Assembly: GCA_902470835.1 (NCBI GenBank)
Contig: CABRHR010000038.1
Location: 1-18,028, forward strand
Direction of reading: 5' to 3'
From: an uncultured Collinsella sp.
GTDB lineage: Bacteria > Actinomycetota > Coriobacteriia > Coriobacteriales > Coriobacteriaceae
DNA length: 18,028 bases
Below the pieces are notes generated by a model that did not search any database, was not told where the DNA came from, and saw only the letters and a list, made by a program, of their open reading frames with translations. This document shows, in pieces, positions 12,069 to 18,028 of this stretch; positions within the stretch are counted from its first letter, which is position 1; the number at the start of each line of letters is the position of its first letter. The translations under genes were made by a program, and so were the position numbers.

Positions 12069-14885
12069 ATGGTTGTCGATAGTACGATTCGATTCAACGA
12101 CAGGATGGATGGTCCAAGCGTGAGTCTCGGCAGCAAACTATCCAACGCAAAGGTCTCCTTTGCGATCTTTAAGCGCGACATCAAGCGACTGCTTGTGAAC
12201 CCCGTCGCCTTGGTGGTTACTTTGGGCGTGTGCGTTATCCCCTCGCTGTATGCCTGGTACAACATCGTGGCAAACTGGGATCCGTATGGAAACACCCAGG
12301 GCATCAAGATTGCTATCGCCAACAACGACCAGGGCACTCAGAACGACCTGGTGGGCGAGCTCAATGCGGGCGACAAGGTCGTCGATCAGCTCAAGGAAAA
12401 CGATCAGCTGGGCTGGACCTTCGTCGACTCGGCGGCCGATGCCAAAGAGGGCGTCGAGAGTGGTGAGTACTATGCGGCCATCGTGATCCCCAAGAACTTC
12501 TCCGACAATCTTGTCTCGATGCTCGATGGCAATTACCGCCAGCCCAAGCTTACGTATTACGTTAACGAGAAGAAGAGCGCCATTGCGCCCAAGGTGACCG
12601 ATACCGGCGCCAATACTATCGAGGAGCAGATCAATTCGGAGTTTGTCTCCACGGTGGGCGAGACCGTAGCGGGCATCGCCAAGGATGCCGGTATCGATTT
12701 TAAGGATAAGACCGCCCAGGTTCAGGATTCGCTGACGAGTTCGGTGTCCGAGGCATCCGGTACCTTGAGCGAGGTTCGCGATTCGATCAACGACATGAAC
12801 ACCGCTATCGACAAAACGAGCGGCGCTATCGCCTCGGCGGATGTGGCGTTGGCAGGTCTACAGGGTCAGACGCCTTCGCTGACTCAAGCGATCTCCCAAG
12901 GCAACGACCTGTTGGGCGAAGCACGCACCACCGCGGGCAAATCGATCGCCTCGCTCTCAAAGGCGCTTTCGGAGGGAAGTGTTGCACTGTCCAAGACGTC
13001 GGCTTCGGCGAACGCTGCGGTCGGAAAGATGACGGGCGCCTTGACGTCTACGACCACTCGCATCGACAACTCGCTCGAATCGCTTCAAACGACAATTGAC
13101 CACAACAACGCGCTGATCGACCGCCTGCAGAGGTTGGCGGACAGCGTGCCGACGGGCTCGGAGGAAATCAACGCGCTCATCGCGTCGACGATCGATACGC
13201 TTCGAGGACAAAACGAAAGCCTCCAGGCCGTCAAGGACAATCTCTCGGCGCAGTCGAGTGCTATTGCGAATGACGCTTCGGCCGTTTCGAGCGCCAGCGA
13301 CGCTATCAATACTGCAATTCAGACCGGCACGACCAACATCAGCCAGGCTCAGACGGATCTTGGTCAAAATGCGCTGCCGAAGGCTTCCAGCGCGCTCGAC
13401 TCTTTCTCGGTTGTATCGGGCGACCTAACCGGTATCGTGTCGGGCCTCACGCCTACAATCGCCAATGCGCGCGGTACGCTATCGCAGCTCGATGCCACGC
13501 TCAAGCAGGCCAAGACCACGCTGTCCCAGACCGATGCCTCACTTGCCAAGGTTCAGGACAGGCTTGCAACCGCCGCTAACGACATCGCGGCACTGCAGAC
13601 CTCTGAGTCCATGGGCGAGCTGTCTGATCTGATGGGCGTCGATGTCAATGACGTGGCAGATTTCATGGCATCTCCGGTTGAGTTGACGTCCAAGTCGATC
13701 TATCCGGTCAAGAGCTTTGGTTCGGGCATCGCTCCCTTCTACACTAATCTGGCGCTTTGGGTGGGCGGTTACGTACTCATCGCCATCTACAAGCTCGAGG
13801 TCGATCGCGAGGGCATTGGCAGCTTTACGGCGCGCCAGGGCTACTTCGGCCGTTGGATGCTCCTGGTGATCTTGGGCGCGCTCCAAGCCATCATCGTGAC
13901 GGCGGGCGATCTGGTGATTGGCGTGCAGTGCATCAACCCGCTGCTGTTCGTGCTGGGTGGCATCGCCATCTCGTTTACGTACGTCAACATCATTTATGCG
14001 CTATCTACTACGTTTAAGCATATCGGTAAGGCAATCGGCGTCATCCTGGTTATCGTGCAGATTCCCGGTTCGTCGGGCATGTATCCCATCGAGATGATGC
14101 CCGGCTTCTTCCAATGGCTGCATCCGCTGCTGCCCTTTACCTACGGCATCAATCTGCTGCGCGAGACCGTCGGTGGCATGTACTCGTTCAACTACCTGTT
14201 CAACCTGTGCATCTTGGGCGTGTTCCTTGCCATCGCACTCTTTATTGGCTTGCAGCTGCGTCCGCTGCTGCTCAACCTCAACCTGCTCTTTGACAAGCAG
14301 CTTTCCACGACAGGTCTTATGATCTGCGAGTCCAATGACCTGCCGCGCCAGCGCTATTCGCTGCGCACGGCAATGCGCGTCATGCTCGATTCCGATTCGT
14401 ACCGTCGTGAGCTGCTCGACCATGCGGTGGCTTTTGAGCACCGTTACCCCTACTGCATCAAAGGCGGCTTTGCCGCTGTGGTGGGCGTGCAGGTGCTGAT
14501 CTTTGTGCTCTCGACGGTTCTCGATATCGACAATAACGGCAAGATCATCTTGCTGGTCATTTGGATCATCTCGGTTATTGCCATCTGCGGCTGGCTGATC
14601 AATATCGAGTACATCCGCGCAAGCCTCAACACCCAGATGCGCATCTCGGCGCTTTCGGACGAGGACCTGCGCCGCGAGATGCGCGAGCACACGGCCGCTA
14701 TTCCGGCCGCCCGTCGCATGTTTGGCCTGAATGCCAGCGAGCGAGGCTCTAGATCCAAGGTTCAGGCTGCCGACCAGCCCATTCGCCACGATATGCACCA
14801 TGTGCCCGCGAACGGGGACGACACGTTTGTGATGAATGAGGATGGCGCCCCGCTTGGCAAGCACTCAAAAGGAGGTGAGGCATAA
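12069..14885 (+). CDS. YhgE/Pip-family membrane protein 1, with long C-terminal extension
   Basis: This is a large polytopic envelope protein of the YhgE/Pip family (relatives: Lactococcus phage-infection protein Pip, type VII secretion EsaA); its biochemical role is unknown. Numbered from the ATG at 12069 (938 aa), one helix lies at about 43-67, ending in LYAWYNI. A roughly 490-residue external region follows, starting with an ordered domain (WDPYGN, YYAAIVIPK) and continuing as Ser/Ala/Asp-rich coiled coil to about 540. Then come APFYT (555) and an ABC-2-like group of five or six helices to about 730. Beyond this, about 200 residues not present in the next gene contain two more helices (around nt 14460-14590) and a basic, polar tail. 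The start is uncertain: TTG 12036, ATG 12105 and GTG 12120 are in frame and none has a good ribosome site. The gene abuts the next one (TAAATG). Confidence 0.87.
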   Translation: MVVDSTIRFNDRMDGPSVSLGSKLSNAKVSFAIFKRDIKRLLVNPVALVVTLGVCVIPSLYAWYNIVANWDPYGNTQGIKIAIANNDQGTQNDLVGELNAGDKVVDQLKENDQLGWTFVDSAADAKEGVESGEYYAAIVIPKNFSDNLVSMLDGNYRQPKLTYYVNEKKSAIAPKVTDTGANTIEEQINSEFVSTVGETVAGIAKDAGIDFKDKTAQVQDSLTSSVSEASGTLSEVRDSINDMNTAIDKTSGAIASADVALAGLQGQTPSLTQAISQGNDLLGEARTTAGKSIASLSKALSEGSVALSKTSASANAAVGKMTGALTSTTTRIDNSLESLQTTIDHNNALIDRLQRLADSVPTGSEEINALIASTIDTLRGQNESLQAVKDNLSAQSSAIANDASAVSSASDAINTAIQTGTTNISQAQTDLGQNALPKASSALDSFSVVSGDLTGIVSGLTPTIANARGTLSQLDATLKQAKTTLSQTDASLAKVQDRLATAANDIAALQTSESMGELSDLMGVDVNDVADFMASPVELTSKSIYPVKSFGSGIAPFYTNLALWVGGYVLIAIYKLEVDREGIGSFTARQGYFGRWMLLVILGALQAIIVTAGDLVIGVQCINPLLFVLGGIAISFTYVNIIYALSTTFKHIGKAIGVILVIVQIPGSSGMYPIEMMPGFFQWLHPLLPFTYGINLLRETVGGMYSFNYLFNLCILGVFLAIALFIGLQLRPLLLNLNLLFDKQLSTTGLMICESNDLPRQRYSLRTAMRVMLDSDSYRRELLDHAVAFEHRYPYCIKGGFAAVVGVQVLIFVLSTVLDIDNNGKIILLVIWIISVIAICGWLINIEYIRASLNTQMRISALSDEDLRREMREHTAAIPAARRMFGLNASERGSRSKVQAADQPIRHDMHHVPANGDDTFVMNEDGAPLGKHSKGGEA
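14869..14878 (+). promoter_or_regulatory. full-consensus Shine-Dalgarno for the second YhgE gene
   Basis: AAGGAGGTGA is a complete 10-base match to the anti-Shine-Dalgarno end of 16S rRNA, placed 7 bases before the ATG at 14886 and inside the last codons of the first gene. Together with the abutting stop and start it implies strong, coupled translation of the downstream partner. Confidence 0.85.
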
Positions 14886-17075
14886 ATGAAGAACATCCTG
14901 CATCTGTTTAAGCGTGATGTCCAAAACGTGTCTCGCTCCGTAATCGGCTTGATTGTCGTGATGGGTCTGATCATCGTGCCGTGCCTCTACGCATGGTTTA
15001 ACATCGCCGGCAGCTGGGACCCGTACGGCAATACCGGAAACCTTAAGATTGCCGTGGTCAATACCGACGAGGGTTACGAGAGCGACCTGATTCCCGTCGA
15101 GATCAACGTGGGCGAAAACGTTACCGCCGCTCTGCGTGGTAACGAGAACTTTGACTGGGTTGTGCTCAACAATCGCGATAAGGCTATCGACGGTGTTAAG
15201 TCGGGCGCTTACTATGCGGCCGTCGTAATCCCCAAGAGCTTTAGCTCCGACATGATGACGCTCTTCTCGACCGACGTGAAACACGCCGATATCGAGTTCT
15301 ATGAGAACCAGAAAGCCAACGCCATCGCCCAGATCGTGACCGAAAAGGGCTCGAGTGCCGTTCAGAGCCAGGTTAACGAGACCTTTACCAAGACCATCAC
15401 GACCATCGGTCTCAAGACGGTGTCCAGTCTGCTCGATTACATGAGCACCGACCAGGTTAGCAACTTCATCGCCAACCTGTCCTCGACGCTTGGCGACTCG
15501 GTTCAAGACCTGCAGGACATCAAGGCCAGCGCTACTTCGCTTGCGGGCATTTTGAGCTCGACCTCCGATTCGCTGACGTCGGCAGGCGGCCTGCTCAAGC
15601 AGACCGGAACTACCGAGCAGTCGGTGAAGCAGCTGATGGAGCATGCCGAGAGCGGTATCAGTGATTCGGAGCAAGCGCTCAAGGCTGCCAGCGATGCCAT
15701 TGATGCCGCGATTGATGGAAGTGCCGGGTCATTCGACAACGTGTCCACCGAGCTCGCAAAGGCCTTTGACGCCGCGAACCAGCATGTTGATCTGACAGTA
15801 TCGCAACTCAACGATGGCGCCGCGTCGCTCAATGCGCGTGCCGATGAGATTGACGCTGCGGCAGATAAGCTCCGCAGCCTTGCCGGCCAGGTTGGTAACG
15901 ACAAGCTCAAGGAAGGTCTCGAGACCGTTGCTACGTCTCTTGGCAGAACTGCGGAGGAGTACCGCAACAATGCCAAGGAGCTGACGAGCATCGCGACGTC
16001 GCTCTCGGACAGCATGGCAAAGGTTAACGATGTCCGCGCCGAAACCGACCAGGCGATCGCCGACGCCAAGGCGGGTGTCTCGGGTGCCAAGATCGATTAC
16101 GACTCCACGTTCTCGGTCAAGGCAAAGGAGCTCAAGAAGACCATCTCGGGCGTTTTGGATTCGCTGAACGGTATTTCGAGTAATCTGGATAATGCTGTGA
16201 GCGGCCTGACCGATGCATCCGGTTCGCTGGCAAAGGGCCTCTCCAAGGCTGCAAAGCTGGTCAACAAGGCTTCCGATCAGCTGGGTGAAGCGTCCGGTAA
16301 GATCAGTGCCTTTAAGGACGAGCTCGACGGTGCCCTTATGTCGGACGATCTGGCCACGATCAAGACGATGATTGGCAATGATTCCGAGGGTTTGGCCGTG
16401 TCGCTTTCCGGTCCCGTCGCGCTCGATCGCAAGCCGGTCTATCCGATCCGCAACTACGGCTCGGCCATGGCGCCGTTCTACACGATTCTGTCGCTCTGGG
16501 TCGGCTCGATCGTGCTGGCGGCCATGATGAAGGTGTCGGTTGACGACGAACTCATCAACGAGCTGATCCCCGTGCGCCTGCACGAGATCTACCTGGGCCG
16601 CTACCTGTTCTTTGGAGGTCTGGCCCTGCTGCAGGCGACACTCGTGTGCGCGGGCGACATCCTGTTCTTTGGCATCCAGTGTGACGACCCGCTGCAGTTT
16701 GTGCTGGCGGGCTGGGTCGCGAGTCTCGTGTTCTCCAATATCGTCTACACGCTTACGGTTTCGTTTGGCGATATCGGCAAGGCGCTCGCCGTCGTGCTGC
16801 TGGTCATGCAGGTCGGCGGTTCGGGCGGCACGTTCCCCATCGAGATGACCGGCCCCGTGTTCCAGGCGATCTATCCGTTCCTACCGTTCACCCACGGCAT
16901 CAACGCCATGCATGCCGCCATGGCCGGTGCCTACCATATGGAGTACTGGATTGAGCTGGGCATCTTGGCAAGCTATCTGATCCCGTCGCTGGCCCTGGGC
17001 GTCGTCTTCCGCCGCCCGGTCATCAAAGCCAACGACTGGATCATCGAAAAGCTGGAGTCAACTAAGTTGATCTAG
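14886..17075 (+). CDS. YhgE/Pip-family membrane protein 2
   Basis: This 729-aa protein is a paralogue of the preceding gene. It has one N-terminal helix (about 17-40, ending in LYAWFNI), then WDPYGN (44-49) and an ordered external part (YYAAVVIPK, 109-117). A Ser/Ala/Asp-rich coiled-coil stalk follows to about 500, and then an ABC-2-like membrane domain from APFYT (529) with about five helices, including the conserved GGSGGTFPIEM (near nt 16815). It ends shortly after the last helix, about 180-190 residues shorter at the C-terminus than its neighbour. The distance from LYAW to APFYT is 495 residues in both proteins, although the coiled-coil sequences differ. ATG 14886 follows the preceding stop directly. 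The pair probably forms one complex; possible jobs are export of a substrate or an envelope scaffold. No catalytic motif is visible. Confidence 0.9.
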   Translation: MKNILHLFKRDVQNVSRSVIGLIVVMGLIIVPCLYAWFNIAGSWDPYGNTGNLKIAVVNTDEGYESDLIPVEINVGENVTAALRGNENFDWVVLNNRDKAIDGVKSGAYYAAVVIPKSFSSDMMTLFSTDVKHADIEFYENQKANAIAQIVTEKGSSAVQSQVNETFTKTITTIGLKTVSSLLDYMSTDQVSNFIANLSSTLGDSVQDLQDIKASATSLAGILSSTSDSLTSAGGLLKQTGTTEQSVKQLMEHAESGISDSEQALKAASDAIDAAIDGSAGSFDNVSTELAKAFDAANQHVDLTVSQLNDGAASLNARADEIDAAADKLRSLAGQVGNDKLKEGLETVATSLGRTAEEYRNNAKELTSIATSLSDSMAKVNDVRAETDQAIADAKAGVSGAKIDYDSTFSVKAKELKKTISGVLDSLNGISSNLDNAVSGLTDASGSLAKGLSKAAKLVNKASDQLGEASGKISAFKDELDGALMSDDLATIKTMIGNDSEGLAVSLSGPVALDRKPVYPIRNYGSAMAPFYTILSLWVGSIVLAAMMKVSVDDELINELIPVRLHEIYLGRYLFFGGLALLQATLVCAGDILFFGIQCDDPLQFVLAGWVASLVFSNIVYTLTVSFGDIGKALAVVLLVMQVGGSGGTFPIEMTGPVFQAIYPFLPFTHGINAMHAAMAGAYHMEYWIELGILASYLIPSLALGVVFRRPVIKANDWIIEKLESTKLI

Positions 17076-17102
17076 TTCAGCCACGTAAACGCTGTCGGAA
17101 CA

Positions 17103-17132
17103 TTGAGGTCTTCCAGTTTGACACTTTATTAT
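17103..17132 (+). promoter_or_regulatory. candidate promoter of the EamA-family gene
   Basis: TTGAGG (17103-17108) and TATTAT (17127-17132) are 18 bases apart and match 4 and 5 of 6 consensus positions. A TTGACA at 17118-17123 overlaps but lacks a good -10 at 17 bases. Transcription would start near 17139, leaving a leader of about 140 bases. The gap 17076-17276 holds no gene that I can support. Confidence 0.45.
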
Positions 17133-17172
17133 GCTGGATTGCGATGCAACGCCGGTTGTTGCTACAGTAGCG

Positions 17173-17209
17173 GGGCGTGCCGGGGGTCCGGTGCGCCCTG
17201 TTCTTATTT
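17173..17209 (+). terminator. terminator-like hairpin between the YhgE pair and the EamA gene
   Basis: GGGCGTGCCGG (17173-17183) and CCGGTGCGCCC (17188-17198) pair over 11 positions, including two T-G wobbles, around the loop GGGT, followed by TGTTCTTATTT. It probably ends the YhgE transcript, since no other terminator follows 17075. It lies downstream of the candidate EamA promoter, so it could also attenuate that gene. Confidence 0.5.
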
Positions 17210-17276
17210 GACCATGAGGCGGCATGCGGCTATGCGCGTGCGGACACCACGCCCAGACTGAGCGCGAGGATGCCCT

Positions 17277-17982
17277 ATGGCCCAGAATGCCGTTGATGAA
17301 ATCGAAAACATGCCCGATAGCCCCGTCGCACGGGAGGACCTGGGCGCCGGCGGCACCTCCCGCGGCGCCGGCGCGCGTTCCCCGTTCTTCTGGAAGGTCT
17401 TGCTGCTATCGGTGGCGGTCATCTGGGGTTATTCCTTTACCACCATGAAAGATGCGCTCGACGCCATTCCGGTGTTCGAACTGCTCTATATTCGTTTTCT
17501 TCCGGCTTCGCTGGTTATGTTTGCCATTTTCCATAAGCGCATCATTGCTCATTTCAATGCCCGCAATCTAATCGTCGGGCTGGGCATGGGTGCGCTCATG
17601 TGGGGAGCATACGGACTGCAGACGATCGGCCTGGCGCAGACCACGGCAGGCAAAAGCGCGTTTTTGACGGGCACGTACTGCATCTTGGTTCCGTTTGCGA
17701 GCTACGTCCTAAGCGGCGAAAAGCTTACCCGTTACAACTTGGGCGCCGCGTTGCTGTGCCTGGCGGGCATTGGCTTGGTGGCGCTCGATAGCGTCGAGTT
17801 CAATGCCGGCGATGTTATTACCTTGGGCGGTGCGATCTTCTTTGCCATCCAGATGGCGGTGACGGCCAAATACGGTCGCAAGATGGACATCAACGTCATC
17901 ACGTTTTGGATGTTTGTGGGCAATGGCGTCTTGAGCTTGGCAACGTCGCTGCTATTCGAGACCCAAGCGCCCGCGTCCGTGT
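17277..17982 (+). CDS. EamA/DMT-family transporter, 3' end missing
   Basis: This is a multi-helix membrane transporter of the drug/metabolite superfamily; about 235 codons are present of roughly 300. After a polar 36-residue N-terminus (MAQNAVDEIENMP...) come the typical EamA start FFWKVLLLSVAVIWGYSFTT (37-56) and several hydrophobic helices. GLQTIGLAQTTAGKSAFLTG (about 115-134) carries the family pattern at the end of the first repeat, and the second EamA repeat begins around the AGDVITLGGAIFF segment. The ATG at 17277 has GAGGA (17266-17270) six bases upstream. The frame runs open into the adapter, which would add the false peptide SVSYTHLTLPTK; the genuine coding sequence stops being known at 17982. 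The substrate cannot be told. Confidence 0.85.
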
Positions 17983-18028
17983 CTGTCTCTTATACACATC
18001 TGACGCTGCCGACGAAGAGGATAGTGTA
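17983..18028 (-). other. Nextera sequencing adapter (not genomic)
   Basis: This is the reverse complement of the block at the other end of the window: Tn5 mosaic end 17983-18001, read-1 overhang 18002-18015, i5 index 18016-18023 and five bases of P5 primer. It is the end of an assembled contig, not a natural sequence. Confidence 0.98.

Noticed and set aside
49..17982. CRISPR arrays, tRNA or rRNA genes, prophage or insertion sequences
   Set aside because: No regularly spaced repeats, no tRNA- or rRNA-like stretches, and no integrase or transposase genes were seen in either strand.
30..18001. Composite transposon bounded by 19-bp Tn5 mosaic ends
   Set aside because: The mosaic ends are embedded in Nextera index and primer sequence at both contig ends, and no transposase gene is present. 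They come from library preparation.
17983..18028. C-terminal continuation of the EamA protein (VSYTHLTLPTKRIV)
   Set aside because: This peptide is the translation of the reverse-complemented adapter, not genomic coding sequence.

Overview
This window is a whole assembled contig, not a slice of a chromosome. Bases 1-48 and 17983-18028 are Illumina Nextera adapter (i5 index TATCCTCT plus the 19-base Tn5 mosaic end) in opposite orientations, so the genomic insert is 49-17982. The insert is GC-rich and gene-dense, with short spacers and good Shine-Dalgarno sites. GC-rich codon use, a VanRS-like pair, PstB with a PhoBR-like pair, a CpsC-CpsD-CpsB trio, HtpG and tandem YhgE/Pip proteins together suggest a gut actinobacterium of the class Coriobacteriia, most likely Collinsella or a close relative. 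That assignment is inference from content; there is no rRNA or other phylogenetic marker here.

Layout. (1) 69-1478, minus: a secreted serine D-Ala-D-Ala carboxypeptidase, divergent from (2) 1607-3567, plus: a VanR-like regulator and a VanS-like kinase. (3) 3671-6767: a lone phosphate-importer ATPase (PstB) followed by a PhoB-like regulator and a PhoR-like kinase, closed by a terminator near 6793-6835. (4) 6963-9027: a three-gene exopolysaccharide control cassette (Wzz/CpsC-type chain-length protein, CpsD-type tyrosine kinase, CpsB-type phosphatase) with no glycosyltransferases beside it. (5) 9066-9566: a GNAT acetyltransferase, then a spacer with repeat-like sequence and a terminator-like hairpin just upstream of (6) htpG, 9769-11793, which ends at two strong hairpins in tandem. 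(7) 12069-17075: two directly abutting YhgE/Pip membrane proteins behind a promoter region with a dyad. (8) 17277-17982: the first three quarters of an EamA-family transporter, cut off by the adapter.

How it fits together: most of the window concerns the cell envelope. Two two-component systems, one next to a peptidoglycan carboxypeptidase and one next to PstB, probably tune wall and phosphate responses. The Cps trio would control polysaccharide length by a tyrosine phosphorylation cycle. The YhgE pair probably forms a large envelope-spanning complex of unknown function.

The points most worth following are the YhgE pair (same ectodomain span, unequal C-termini), the VanRS-like pair beside a penicillin-binding-protein-type carboxypeptidase with a four-helix sensor, the hairpin in the htpG leader, and the near-perfect 25-bp inverted repeat after htpG. 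The terminal inverted repeats are a sequencing artefact and not a transposon.
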